Positions 35,798 through 44,504 of a DNA stretch of 64,000 nucleotides are shown piece by piece. This stretch comes from Armatimonadia bacterium. Its GTDB lineage: Bacteria > Armatimonadota > Zipacnadia > Zipacnadales > JABUFB01. The notes beneath the pieces were generated by a model. It did no database searches, was not told the DNA's origin, and saw only the letters and a program-made list of their open reading frames with translations. Positions within the stretch are counted from its first letter, which is position 1; the number at the start of each line of letters is the position of its first letter. The DNA is taken from assembly GCA_039679385.1 (NCBI GenBank), contig JBDKVB010000068.1, positions 1 through 64,000 of the forward strand, in the 5' to 3' direction. The position numbers and the translations under genes are program-made.

Positions 35798-35853
35798 CCC
35801 GGTTACAGCCGGAGGGCCTCTGAGGCCGACCGGGCAATTGTGGCTGCTTTTTT
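35798..35853 (+). promoter_or_regulatory. Structured leader upstream of rplU, candidate attenuator
   Basis: CCCGGT (35798-35803) can pair with ACCGGG (35829-35834), enclosing a GGCC/GGCC hairpin (35815-35827). CAGCC (35806-35810) can pair with GGCTG (35842-35846), which is followed one base later by six Ts (35848-35853). The two outer pairings cross and so exclude each other, as in attenuators. L21-L27 operons have autoregulatory leaders in some phyla; this one is inferred from structure only. Confidence 0.4.
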
Positions 35854-35914
35854 GCCATCCTGTTATCCGTGCCCAGCCACTGCGCTGGCGTGGTGGGAAA
35901 GGACCGAACGGACG

Positions 35915-36226
35915 ATGTACGCAATCTTCGAAGCAGGCGGTCGTCAGCACCGCGCAGAGACCGGCAAGGTTGTCAAGATGGACCGCCTGGACGCCCAGAC
36001 CGGGGACACCGTCGAGTTTGACAAGGTGCTAGCCGTCTTCGACGGTGACGACGCGAAGCTTGGCGAGCCCTATCTGTCCGGCGTCAAGGTCGTTGGTCGC
36101 GTCATGCAGCAGGGCCGCGATCGCAAAATCATTGTCTTCAAGTACAAACCCAAGAGCGGCTGGAAGCGCACGCGGGGTCATCGGCAGCACTTCACCCAGG
36201 TTCAGATCACTGAGATCGCCGGGTAG
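35915..36226 (+). CDS. rplU: 50S ribosomal protein bL21
   Basis: The 103-aa product is ribosomal protein bL21: MYAIFEAGGRQHRAETGKVV at the N-terminus, the FKYKPKSGWKRTRGHRQHFT signature and QVQITEI at the end. It binds 23S rRNA together with L20. Length is normal. ATG at 35915 begins the conserved sequence; an in-frame stretch upstream to 35840 runs through the leader and is not coding. It is followed by rpmA, the standard order. Confidence 0.98.
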   Translation: MYAIFEAGGRQHRAETGKVVKMDRLDAQTGDTVEFDKVLAVFDGDDAKLGEPYLSGVKVVGRVMQQGRDRKIIVFKYKPKSGWKRTRGHRQHFTQVQITEIAG

Positions 36227-36342
36227 CTGGAGTTCGTCTCGCGTCGTAAGCACGGATCACTTCAATGGTATGGATGGCCGGGCTCCTGCGATGGCCTTGA
36301 GAGCCCGCCTCGACCCAGGCCTCTGAGGAAGGAGAACCTCCC

Positions 36343-36606
36343 ATGGCACATAAAAAGGGAGCGGGTAGTTCCAAAAACGGTCGCGACAGCCAGCCGCAGA
36401 TGCTGGGTGTGAAGGTGTACGCAGGGCAGACAATCCGGGCCGGCGGCATCATCCTGCGCCAGCGCGGCAGCAAGTTTGTTGAGGGCGAGAACGTCGGTCG
36501 CGGCAAGGACGACACCTTGTTCGCCCTGGTCGACGGCACTGTGCAGTTCCGCACCAAGGCCGGCGACAAGAAGCACGTCGAGGTCGTTCCCGCAGCCACC
36601 TCCTAG
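36343..36606 (+). CDS. rpmA: 50S ribosomal protein bL27
   Basis: The 87-aa product is ribosomal protein bL27, near the peptidyl transferase centre. It starts [16 protein letters not shown], the standard form without the cleaved N-terminal extension seen in Firmicutes, and has [20 protein letters not shown] in the middle. ATG at 36343 has AAGGAG upstream. It lies 116 bases after rplU and before obgE, with a terminator-like hairpin between rpmA and obgE. Confidence 0.98.
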   Translation: MAHKKGAGSSKNGRDSQPQMLGVKVYAGQTIRAGGIILRQRGSKFVEGENVGRGKDDTLFALVDGTVQFRTKAGDKKHVEVVPAATS

Positions 36607-36710
36607 GCTCGGCTCCGCACTGAGGGTCGCTTCGTCGAGGGTAGTCGTGGGATGAGTGGGGTGGCCTGTGACGCGGTTGAGGACTGTGCGGTAACTACGA
36701 ATAGCAACGG

Positions 36711-36744
36711 TGCCGGCACCTCACTGGTGCCGGCATCAGTTTTT
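36711..36744 (+). terminator. Rho-independent terminator between rpmA and obgE
   Basis: TGCCGGCACC (36711-36720) and GGTGCCGGCA (36726-36735) form a perfect 10-base stem with loop TCACT, followed by TCAGTTTTT. It ends just 14 bases before the obgE start, so obgE is either read through at reduced level or has its own control. Confidence 0.75.
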
Positions 36745-36758
36745 CTGGGGATCGGGTT

Positions 36759-38048
36759 ATGTTTCTGGATACTGCTGAAATCACGGTGCGCTCGGGACGT
36801 GGTGGGAACGGCGCTGTCGCACTGCGGCATGAAGCTCACATGCCGCGAGGCGGGCCTTCTGGTGGCGATGGGGGCCGTGGCGGCAGTGTCTACCTGCGGG
36901 TGGACGGTAGCAAGCGGACGCTGATCGACTTCCGCTACAAGACGATTTTTGCGGCCGTTCACGGCAGGCATGGCTCGGGTGCAGAGAAGACGGGCAAGTC
37001 AGCCCGTGACCTGTACATCCCGGTTCCTCCCGGGACGATGATATATGACGTGGATACCGGGGAACAGCTCGCAGACCTGGTAAACGCCGGCGACACTCTA
37101 CTGGCGGCGCGAGGTGGTCGTGGCGGGCGTGGCAACGCGTCCTTCGCGACTCCCTCTCGGCAGACGCCTCGTTTCGCTGAGATGGGGGAGAAGGCGGAGG
37201 AACGTCGGCTGCGCGTCGAGATGAAGCTGATTGCGGACGTGGGTATCGTTGGCTTCCCGAATGCCGGCAAGTCCACACTCATCAGTTGCATCTCGGCGGC
37301 CAGACCGAAGATCGCGTCCTATCCCTTCACGACGCTGCAGCCCAACCTCGGCGTCGTAGAGGCCTCGGGTGGCAGGTCCTTCGTGGTTGCCGACGTGCCC
37401 GGGCTGATCGAGGGAGCTCATGAGGGCATCGGCCTGGGTCACGAGTTCCTGCGGCATGTCGAGCGCACGCGGATGCTTGTGCATGTGGTCGACATCGCCG
37501 GCACCGATGGGCGCGACCCCGCTGAGGACTACGAAACGATCAACCGCGAGCTCCACCTCCACGACGAGCGACTGAGCGAGTTGCCGCAGTTTGTGGCCCT
37601 GAACAAGATGGATGTCTTGCAGGACCCCGAGGCGGTGGCTCGGGTACGGTCTCTCGCCGAGCGGGACGGCAGGCAGTGCTTCCAGATCTCCGGCGTGACC
37701 CATCAGGGCGTTGAGACGCTCGTGAACGAGGTGGCCCGAAAGCTCGACGAAATCGCGCCTGTCGACGAGTTCGCCGACAAGAAGGTCAAGCCCCGCAAGT
37801 TCGAAGCGCCACTGCCGCCGGTGCACCGTCTGGAAGTCCGACGGATGGCTCCGAACGTTTACGTCGTTCGAGGGTCGGAAGTTGAGGCGATCATCCAGAG
37901 GGTGAACCTGGAGTCGCAGTACGGCGTCGAGTGGTTCCACACGCAACTGGACGAGATGGGGATTCTGGAGCAGCTCGATGCGCTGGGCGCTGAGCCTGGG
38001 GACACGGTCTTCGTGGGGGATATCGAGCTCGAGTACGGTATGGGGTAG
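36759..38048 (+). CDS. obgE: GTPase Obg (ObgE/CgtA)
   Basis: The 429-aa protein has the three domains of Obg: the glycine-rich N-terminal fold (residues 1-158, with HMPRGGPSGGDGGRGGSVYL), the G domain (P-loop GFPNAGKST near residue 166, DVPGLIEGAHEG near 213, NKMD near 285) and a C-terminal OCT domain (about 355-429, PNVYVVRGSEVE). Obg GTPases act in large-subunit ribosome assembly and stress responses, and usually follow rpmA as here. The ATG at 36759 begins the conserved MFLDTAEI sequence. Confidence 0.98.
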   Translation: MFLDTAEITVRSGRGGNGAVALRHEAHMPRGGPSGGDGGRGGSVYLRVDGSKRTLIDFRYKTIFAAVHGRHGSGAEKTGKSARDLYIPVPPGTMIYDVDTGEQLADLVNAGDTLLAARGGRGGRGNASFATPSRQTPRFAEMGEKAEERRLRVEMKLIADVGIVGFPNAGKSTLISCISAARPKIASYPFTTLQPNLGVVEASGGRSFVVADVPGLIEGAHEGIGLGHEFLRHVERTRMLVHVVDIAGTDGRDPAEDYETINRELHLHDERLSELPQFVALNKMDVLQDPEAVARVRSLAERDGRQCFQISGVTHQGVETLVNEVARKLDEIAPVDEFADKKVKPRKFEAPLPPVHRLEVRRMAPNVYVVRGSEVEAIIQRVNLESQYGVEWFHTQLDEMGILEQLDALGAEPGDTVFVGDIELEYGMG

Positions 38049-38131
38049 TGCCCCCTCGCGAGGGTCGTGGCAGCGCCGAGTAGGACTCGGAAGGCGAGCC
38101 CGTCGCAGCGACGGCAGGGGGTCTCTGCCTC

Positions 38132-38160
38132 TTGCCAGTCGTCCTGCGCTAAGGTAAGAT
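38132..38160 (+). promoter_or_regulatory. Sigma-70 type promoter for ftsA
   Basis: TTGCCA (38132-38137), a 17-base spacer and TAAGAT (38155-38160) lie about 65 bases before the ftsA start. A small palindrome CCCTCGCGAGGG at 38053-38064 just after obgE could end the previous transcript. Confidence 0.5.
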
Positions 38161-38224
38161 ACGAACAACGAGGAACTCACACACAGCGTATGAAGCAGCG
38201 ACTGTTGACCACTCCAGGGGGAGT

Positions 38225-39511
38225 ATGCCGGTGCGCCGGGACCCTATTGTAGCCGGCATCGACGTCGGGACCACCAAAATCTGTACCGTCATCGGACGTC
38301 CCACACCCCGTGGCGCCCTGGACGTGTTGGGGGTTGGCCTGTACCCCTCAGACGGCCTGCGACGCGGCGTCGTCGTTGACCGTGAACTTACCGTCAACTC
38401 GATTCGGGAGTCCGTTGCGGCAGCCGAACGCATGGCAGATGTGAAGATCGCGGGTGCCTACGTGGGCATCACCGGCGACCACATCCAGTGCACCAATGTG
38501 ACTGGCCGCGTGCGCACCGGCAGCACGGCCGAGGTCACGGCCGAGGACGTCGAGAAGGTCATCCAGAGCGCGCGCGACAGTGTGGCCCTGCCTTCGGATC
38601 GGCAGGTCGTGCACACGATCGTGCGCGATTTCGTTCTCGACGGCCAGAAGGGCGTCCGGCGTCCGATTGGGATGTCGGCGACGCACCTGGACGCTGAAGT
38701 GCACGTCGTCACGGGCATGGCGAGCATGATCTGGAACGTCGAGAAGTGCGTGGTTGAGGGTGGCGTCGAGGTTCAGCAAAGCGTCCTCGAGCCGATCGCG
38801 ACCGGCCATGCGGTGCTTACCGAGGTCGAAAAGGACCTTGGCGTGATCCTGATCGACATCGGGGGCGGCACCACCGACATCGCCGCCTTCGAGAACGGGT
38901 CAATCTGCCACTCCTCGGCGATTCCCGTGGCCGGAAACCACCTGACGAGGGACATCGCGCGCGTCCTGCACATCAGCCTGGAGGACGCTGAGGCCCTGAA
39001 ATGCCGGTTCGGTCGCGCGCTGGCCGAGATGGCTTCTGCGGACGACTATGTTCAGATCACGCTGACGGGAACCGGGGAGACCGAGCGGATCCCCCAGAAG
39101 CTCATCTCCGAGATCATCGAGCCACGCCTGGAAGAGATCTTCACCCTCACCAAGAGCGACCTGAAGCGTGCGGGTGTGTACCGCTCGCTCAACGGCGGCG
39201 TAGTGATCTCGGGTGGCGGTGCGCAGTTGAGTGAGGCATGGCGGCTTGCCTCGACGGTGCTCGACGGCCTGCCGGTACGTGTCGGGTCACCGCGTAACCT
39301 CGTCGGGCTGGCAGAGAGCGTGGCGACACCCGCGCATGCAACGGGCGTTGGTCTGGCGATTCAGGCGGCCGAAGAGGGCGCTGACGCAACGGCCGGCGCG
39401 GTCGCGGAAGGCTTCTCGGTGCGGCAGCTGATGCACCGAGCACGAGCCTGGTGGCAAGACTTCGCTCCACGGTTTCAGAATGCTGCGCTTCGGGTGACGC
39501 GCCGCTACTGA
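38225..39511 (+). CDS. ftsA: Cell division protein FtsA
   Basis: The 428-aa product is an actin-like ATPase that tethers FtsZ to the membrane. Motifs include AGIDVGTTKICTVIGR (phosphate 1) at the N-terminus, the 1C/SHS2 domain around residues 85-165, LIDIGGGTTDIA (phosphate 2) near residue 213 and GGVVISGGGAQL near residue 325. The C-terminal helix with RQLMHRARAWWQDF could be the amphipathic membrane-binding segment. ATG at 38225 is very close to AGGGGGAG; GTG at 38231 has better spacing and may be the true start. Unusually, ftsZ, ftsQ and mur genes are not adjacent. Confidence 0.93.
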   Translation: MPVRRDPIVAGIDVGTTKICTVIGRPTPRGALDVLGVGLYPSDGLRRGVVVDRELTVNSIRESVAAAERMADVKIAGAYVGITGDHIQCTNVTGRVRTGSTAEVTAEDVEKVIQSARDSVALPSDRQVVHTIVRDFVLDGQKGVRRPIGMSATHLDAEVHVVTGMASMIWNVEKCVVEGGVEVQQSVLEPIATGHAVLTEVEKDLGVILIDIGGGTTDIAAFENGSICHSSAIPVAGNHLTRDIARVLHISLEDAEALKCRFGRALAEMASADDYVQITLTGTGETERIPQKLISEIIEPRLEEIFTLTKSDLKRAGVYRSLNGGVVISGGGAQLSEAWRLASTVLDGLPVRVGSPRNLVGLAESVATPAHATGVGLAIQAAEEGADATAGAVAEGFSVRQLMHRARAWWQDFAPRFQNAALRVTRRY

Positions 39512-39577
39512 CCGCCGCAGACATACTCAGAAGCCACAGCGACGCGCCCCCGAGGGCAATCATCCCGGAGGTGGCCG

Positions 39578-40723
39578 ATGCGTTCCTCATTGCTGTGGTG
39601 GGTTCTACTCCTCATGCCGTGCTTCGCAGCCGGCGATCCCCCTCAGGTTCTGGTCCAGCGCGACTTCGAGACGGATCTTGGCGGCGTGTTCACCATGGAC
39701 CGCCAGGCGACCCTTGCGGTGTGCCACGACGAAGGCGCTGCCTTCGCGGGCAAGGGCGCTTTGCGGCTGGTCTACACGCAGCGGCTCATTCCCCAGACGC
39801 CAGGCGTGCCCGACCTTCCTGGGTCGGTATTGATGCCGGTGATGCCCGCCCAGCCGAAGCTCGGCGCGATGTCCTTCGCGCTCCGCACGACTCTTGCGGG
39901 TCCCTTCGCGTGCATGCTGGGCGAGGGCGACAACGGGCCACGCTACGCGGCGATGCTGTGGTCTCAGGCGAATCAGTGGCAGCCCTTCACGCTGCGGCTG
40001 AAGGACTTCACCTTCGACCGCGACGGACCGGCCGACCCGGACGGCAAGCTTGACCCAGAGCGGATTTCGGCGCTCGTGCTGATCGACCTGCAAGCGATGC
40101 TGGGGCAGTCCGGTGAAGCGAACACCCTGTTCTACATGGAGCCGGCCGGCGAGCAGACGCTGTTGCTGGATGACCTGAAGCTTACGGAGGCCGTGCCTGA
40201 GCCGACGCCCGCGGTGCCGGCGCCGATGGTCTCCTATGGTCTACCGGTGAAGGGGATGGCCTTCGTTGGAGGCCTGAACGTGAAGCTCACGGAGGATGCG
40301 GACGACGCCGGCGAGCCGGTGCTGAAGGTGGAGTACCTGGTTCCGAGCCGGACGTTCTTTGCTGTCGCCCATGCACTCAGGCCTGGAGCGCTGAGCGGAG
40401 CCGGCGCAATACAGATCCGGCTCCGCTCAAGTGGCAAGGCAACCTTCATAGTCGGGCTGGAGGAGCAACGCGGCCCGGGTGACAAGTCAAGCTACAACAC
40501 GAGCTTCACTCTGAGCGGGCTCGACGGCTGGCAGACCGTCACGCTGCCGCTGGCGCAGTTCAAGCTCGATGGCAACCGTCCCGACCCCGACGGCAAACTC
40601 GACCCGGAGCAGGTCGGCATGCTGATCCTGGGCGACCTGTCCGCCATGGGCGCGGAGACGGACCTGAGTAACGTGCTGTGGCTGGACTGGCTGACTCCGG
40701 TGCCGGAGAAGCCTGCGCCCTGA
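39578..40723 (+). CDS. Secreted protein with two similar jelly-roll-like domains
   Basis: The 381-aa protein has a signal peptide (LLWWVLLLMPCFAAG) and two related halves. Each half ends with the same kind of segment: FDRDGPADPDGKLDPERISA near residue 150 and LDGNRPDPDGKLDPEQVGML near residue 337, each followed by a hydrophobic strand and an Asp-rich loop. The pattern resembles carbohydrate-binding or CIA30-like beta-sandwiches. A Pro-rich linker (VPEPTPAVPAP) near residue 208 separates the halves. No catalytic residues are recognised; a binding function is inferred. Confidence 0.7.
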   Translation: MRSSLLWWVLLLMPCFAAGDPPQVLVQRDFETDLGGVFTMDRQATLAVCHDEGAAFAGKGALRLVYTQRLIPQTPGVPDLPGSVLMPVMPAQPKLGAMSFALRTTLAGPFACMLGEGDNGPRYAAMLWSQANQWQPFTLRLKDFTFDRDGPADPDGKLDPERISALVLIDLQAMLGQSGEANTLFYMEPAGEQTLLLDDLKLTEAVPEPTPAVPAPMVSYGLPVKGMAFVGGLNVKLTEDADDAGEPVLKVEYLVPSRTFFAVAHALRPGALSGAGAIQIRLRSSGKATFIVGLEEQRGPGDKSSYNTSFTLSGLDGWQTVTLPLAQFKLDGNRPDPDGKLDPEQVGMLILGDLSAMGAETDLSNVLWLDWLTPVPEKPAP

Positions 40724-40725
40724 GC

Positions 40726-41673
40726 TTAGCCCAGCCGCCAGGCCTTGCGGCGGCGGAAGGGCTGGTCAAAGGTGTTGCCGAGCTTGCCCTGTTCCTCCAG
40801 GTGGACCATGCAGGCGCGGATGCAGCCGCGTGCGCCCTCGAGCGCCCGACCGTAGTCATAGGTCGGCGAGACCTTGTACTGCTGGGCACGGCCGACGGGC
40901 TGCTTGAACCCGGCGCGGTCCTCCTCGCTGATCATGAAGGGGTTGAACTCCTCGGAGGCGCCGCAGAAGTAGCGACTGCACTTGTCGTAGTTGATGTTGC
41001 CCCACTCGATCTCTTTGCCCGCCAGGGTGATCTTGACGGAGTCGTCGGTGGGGATGGCATTGCCGGTGCAGTCCCTCGCGCAGAGCATGCAGCGGTCGCA
41101 GAGAGCCGGGCCGTCGTAGATGGGGTCCGGCTCCAGCGGCGCATCGGTGAGGATCGCTGCCAGGCGCTGGCGCGGCCCAAAGCGCGGCGACATGAACATC
41201 TTGGACCAGCCGATCTCGCCCAGACCGGCGGCGACGGCCGCGATTCGCATGTGGACGAAGACGTCGGGTGCGGGCTTGCCGGGCTCTACAGGGCGGCTCC
41301 AGTTGGGGTTTGGCTCGCCGGTGCCGCTGCTCATGTTGCACCAGGGGAAGTTATTCGGGATCGGGCAGGCCTCGTAGCCGGCGTCCTCAATCATCGACGT
41401 GACCTGCCAGCAGACCATCGGCTGCAGGACGTGGTTGATTGCTGCGTAGCCCATCGAGCAGTAGGACACCCAGAAAGTGCCCTCCTCGATGCCTCGCAGT
41501 GACCCGCGCGGAATGCGGAAGCCCATCACGATCATCGACTTCGCGTCTGGAGCGATGTAGCGTGGATCGGCCTGCTTCGGCGCGCCCTCAAAGCGGTCCA
41601 TCGAGGCGATGCCACACAGGTCGGCTCCGCAACTCAGGGCGTACTCTTTAACCATCTGCGACGTGAGCGCCAT
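40726..41673 (-). CDS. QueG-like 4Fe-4S protein
   Basis: The 315-aa protein resembles epoxyqueuosine reductase and related reductive-dehalogenase-family proteins. It has CDRCMLCARDC (CX2CX2CX3C) near residue 190 and further cysteines in CSRYFC and CIRACM that could ligate a second cluster. QueG enzymes carry cobalamin and two 4Fe-4S clusters. The N-terminal half (SCGADLCGIASMDRF) also fits the family, but the HEAT-repeat tail of some members is missing. ATG at 41673 follows GGGAGG. A UroD-family gene lies upstream on the same strand, with a 111-base gap. True queuosine function is not certain. Confidence 0.72.
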   Translation of the reverse strand: MALTSQMVKEYALSCGADLCGIASMDRFEGAPKQADPRYIAPDAKSMIVMGFRIPRGSLRGIEEGTFWVSYCSMGYAAINHVLQPMVCWQVTSMIEDAGYEACPIPNNFPWCNMSSGTGEPNPNWSRPVEPGKPAPDVFVHMRIAAVAAGLGEIGWSKMFMSPRFGPRQRLAAILTDAPLEPDPIYDGPALCDRCMLCARDCTGNAIPTDDSVKITLAGKEIEWGNINYDKCSRYFCGASEEFNPFMISEEDRAGFKQPVGRAQQYKVSPTYDYGRALEGARGCIRACMVHLEEQGKLGNTFDQPFRRRKAWRLG

Positions 41674-41694
41674 GACTGCCTCCCAAGTGATGCC

Positions 41695-41720
41695 CAGGGC
41701 GCCCTCAAGCGCCCCTGGAC
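41695..41720. terminator. Imperfect hairpin between the UroD-like and QueG-like genes
   Basis: CCAGGGCGC is followed after six bases by GCGCCCCTGG, a GC-rich stem with one unpaired base. It lies in the 111-base gap after the UroD-like stop on the minus strand. No T-run is present, so its role is uncertain. Confidence 0.35.
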
Positions 41721-41784
41721 TGTCCTCTGACGTCTCGGGTATGTGTGCTGTGACCCCGGCACGGGTCCTACCCGTAGGTAGCTT

Positions 41785-42855
41785 CTAGTAGCGACCGTAC
41801 CACCTCGCCAGCTCCATCACGCGGCAGTAGTCGGCAAAGCTGACGGTCTCGGGCACGGAGTGGTCGGAGTGGAAGATGTAGCCTCCGCCCTGCTTGAGGA
41901 TCGCGAGCTTGGTGCGGATCTCCTCCTCAAGGCGTGCCCCGTCGGTCATGTTCCGCACATCGATGCCGCCCTCAATCGTGAGCTTGTCGCCCCACTTGGC
42001 CTTGATCGCAAGGGCATCCATACCGGCCTTCTGCTCCAGCGGCTGCAGCGCGTCTAGGCCGATCTCGACCCACTCCGGGATGAGCTCCATGACGTTCCCG
42101 CAGGAGTGGAGCATCGCCCGGACGCCACGATTGTGGCACCAGTCGATCATGCGCTTCTGGGCCGGCTTCACTACTCTGCGGTAGGTGTCCACGGAGAAGA
42201 GGAGACCATTGCGGTAGCCCATATCATCGGGCCAGCGGACGACGTCGAAGTGGTAGCCGCGATCCCAGATCATCTCGAGCATCTTGAGGTTGAGTTCGAG
42301 CGCCGTCTCGATCATGTCGCGGACCCAGTCGGGGTCCTCGATCAGCGCCATCAGAATCCGCTCGTAGCCGCAGATCCAACTGGCGAAGACGTCATAGCCG
42401 AACCAGGCTCCCGCGACGATCCAGGCGCCCTGGGCCTGCCATTGCGGGTAGTTGCGTTCGAGGGTCGCCCAGTCCACTCGCTCCGGCGAGGGTGTCATGC
42501 GCTGTTTCGCTTCGGCCCAGGAGTCGTGGTCCTTGATCGTGAAGTCGAGGAACTCGGGGACACCACCGTGGCTGCGCCAATTCTTGAGGGTCGTTCCCCA
42601 GAGGGTAGTGTGGATCGTGTAGTCTGCGGTCTCCTCGAGCGTCTGCACAGGATAGCGCGGGCTGTTGTCGTGGCCGATGGAGCCCTGCGCGTCCCAGCCG
42701 AAGAACTGGGCCGGTGAGACGCCTGCCGGCAAGCCCTCCCGGTGCCAGCGCTCGACGGTCGAGGCCCAGGGGCTGTCATGCATGGGCAGCCGGTCGGGCT
42801 CCTCGTGACGGTAGACACAGGCAAAACGCTCGCGCGAAGTCATCTCGGTCGGCAT
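41785..42855 (-). CDS. UroD-family protein
   Basis: This 356-aa protein is a second member of the uroporphyrinogen decarboxylase superfamily. Features are MTSRERFACVYRHEEPDRLP at the N-terminus, RWPDDMGYRNGLLFSVDTYR near residue 205, MLHSCGNVMELIPEW near residue 250 and LTIEGGIDVRN near residue 294. Genes of this type are abundant in carbohydrate-rich genomes of Armatimonadota and relatives, and are thought to be methyltransferase-like or of unknown activity rather than HemE. ATG at 42855 has AAAGGA about eight bases upstream. Its neighbour is the QueG-like gene. Confidence 0.82.
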   Translation of the reverse strand: MPTEMTSRERFACVYRHEEPDRLPMHDSPWASTVERWHREGLPAGVSPAQFFGWDAQGSIGHDNSPRYPVQTLEETADYTIHTTLWGTTLKNWRSHGGVPEFLDFTIKDHDSWAEAKQRMTPSPERVDWATLERNYPQWQAQGAWIVAGAWFGYDVFASWICGYERILMALIEDPDWVRDMIETALELNLKMLEMIWDRGYHFDVVRWPDDMGYRNGLLFSVDTYRRVVKPAQKRMIDWCHNRGVRAMLHSCGNVMELIPEWVEIGLDALQPLEQKAGMDALAIKAKWGDKLTIEGGIDVRNMTDGARLEEEIRTKLAILKQGGGYIFHSDHSVPETVSFADYCRVMELARWYGRY

Positions 42856-43124
42856 GGTCGGGTGTCCTTTGCCCTGGGCACGATGCGCCAGTTAGTGGCG
42901 AGAGCCGACGGGGACAGTTCGGCACGCGAGGCAGCAGACCTTCCCTGATGTCGGTTCGCGGGGAGAAGGAATCGTCTGCCGACGGGGCGAAGTGCGTGTC
43001 TCCCCTCGTCGCAGCATGGGCCGGCGACAGCCGGGGACGCTTGCCGAGCCGTAGGACGATGGCGGGGAAGCACCACCCCCGCAGTACCTTTTATCATTTC
43101 GGGTAACGAGAGGTGTTGAAGCTA

Positions 43125-44459
43125 GTGAGTGTTCGCAACCGCGTACTTGCGTGCCTGACCTTGCTGTTGCTGGTCGCCCAGGTGTGGGCCGCCGATGCTG
43201 TCGTGGTAAAGGTCGTGACGGACCGACCCGATGCCATGTACCACTGCTCCGAGCAGGCGCGTTTCCTGGTGTCCGTGACCAGGGATGGAGCGCCGGTGAC
43301 GAGTGGAAACTTCGACTGGGTCCTGAGCCTGGACGGCGGCAGCACCCGCTTCGGAACCGGAAGTGGGCAGCTTGGTCTGGCCCCGGCGGAAGTAGTCGGG
43401 ACGCTGGAGCAGCCGGGAATCCTGCGCTGCGCTGTGACGTACCGGGGAGGAGAGAAGCCGGTCACGGTTCTGGGTGGTGCCGCCTTCGACCCCGAGAAGA
43501 TCAAGCCGACGGCGACAGAGCCAGCCGACTTCGACAAGTTCTGGCAGCGCAACAAGGAGAAGCTGGCGAAGACACCGATGGATGCGAAGCTCACGGAGAA
43601 GCCGGAGCTGTCCAATGATCGGATGAAGGTCTACAAGATCAACCTCGCCAACCTCCGTGGCAGCCGCGTGTACGGCTGGCTGGCAGTTCCGACGCTGCAG
43701 GGTCCGCATCCGTCGATCCTGACGATTCCGGGTGCCGGGGTATCTGCGATTGGTGCGAGCTGGGCTACCAGTTGGGCGAGCCGCGGCTTCACCGCGATGA
43801 CCGTGACGGTGCACGACTATGACGTGGACCTCCCGGCGGCAACCTATGAGGTGCTGAAGCAGGGGCAGCTTCGGAACTACCAGCTTCAGGGCCGTCTCGA
43901 CCGGAACTCCTACTACTACCTTCGTGTGTGCCTGGGCTCGGTGCGAGCGATCGACTATCTGACCTCGCGCTCGGACTGGGACGGCAAGAACATGATCGTG
44001 ACTGGATCGAGCCAGGGCGGAGGCATGTCGATCATCACCGCGGGTCTCGATCAGCGCGTGACGGCCATCGCCGCGAATGTCCCGGCACTCTGCGATCACC
44101 CCGGCAAGCTCTTTGGGCGGCCGTCGGGTTGGCCGCAGCTCATTCCGGAGACGACTGACGCGGGCTACAAGAAGCAGATCACAGACACCGCGGCCTACTA
44201 TGATGCTGTGAACTTCGCACGCCGAGTGAAGTGCCCGGCGGTCGTCGGCGTGGGGCTCATCGACACGACCTGTGCGGCGACGAGCGTTTTCTCCGCCTAC
44301 AACTCGCTCCAGGGGCCCAAGCACATCATGGTGTACCCGCTGATGGGCCATGCGATCGACAAGGGGTACTCGGACTACACCGGCCAGTGGATGACGCAGC
44401 AGGTCTTCAATGCGACCTCTTCCTTCGAGATCAGGAGACCCGGCGTTCCTGTCGAGTAG
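43125..44459 (+). CDS. Secreted acetylxylan esterase/cephalosporin-C deacetylase-like
   Basis: The protein (about 444 aa) has a signal peptide (RVLACLTLLLLVAQVWA), an N-terminal beta-sandwich (about residues 25-120) and an alpha/beta hydrolase of the AXE1 family. The nucleophile Ser is in TGSSQGGG near residue 297, with Asp in VGLIDTTC near residue 380 and His in MGHAIDKG near residue 410. Such enzymes remove acetyl groups from xylan or other sugars outside the cell. Several start codons are possible: GTG 43113, TTG 43116 or GTG 43125. The last is preferred because GAGAGG then lies at workable spacing. Confidence 0.85.
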   Translation: MSVRNRVLACLTLLLLVAQVWAADAVVVKVVTDRPDAMYHCSEQARFLVSVTRDGAPVTSGNFDWVLSLDGGSTRFGTGSGQLGLAPAEVVGTLEQPGILRCAVTYRGGEKPVTVLGGAAFDPEKIKPTATEPADFDKFWQRNKEKLAKTPMDAKLTEKPELSNDRMKVYKINLANLRGSRVYGWLAVPTLQGPHPSILTIPGAGVSAIGASWATSWASRGFTAMTVTVHDYDVDLPAATYEVLKQGQLRNYQLQGRLDRNSYYYLRVCLGSVRAIDYLTSRSDWDGKNMIVTGSSQGGGMSIITAGLDQRVTAIAANVPALCDHPGKLFGRPSGWPQLIPETTDAGYKKQITDTAAYYDAVNFARRVKCPAVVGVGLIDTTCAATSVFSAYNSLQGPKHIMVYPLMGHAIDKGYSDYTGQWMTQQVFNATSSFEIRRPGVPVE

Positions 44460-44504
44460 TCCAGGCAGCGTGTCCGAAGAGGGCAGTCGGCAGCGTACCG
44501 ATCA

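Noticed and set aside
36652-36924. Small frame overlapping the rpmA-obgE terminator and the obgE start
   Set aside because: It runs through a perfect terminator and the conserved N-terminus of obgE in another frame.
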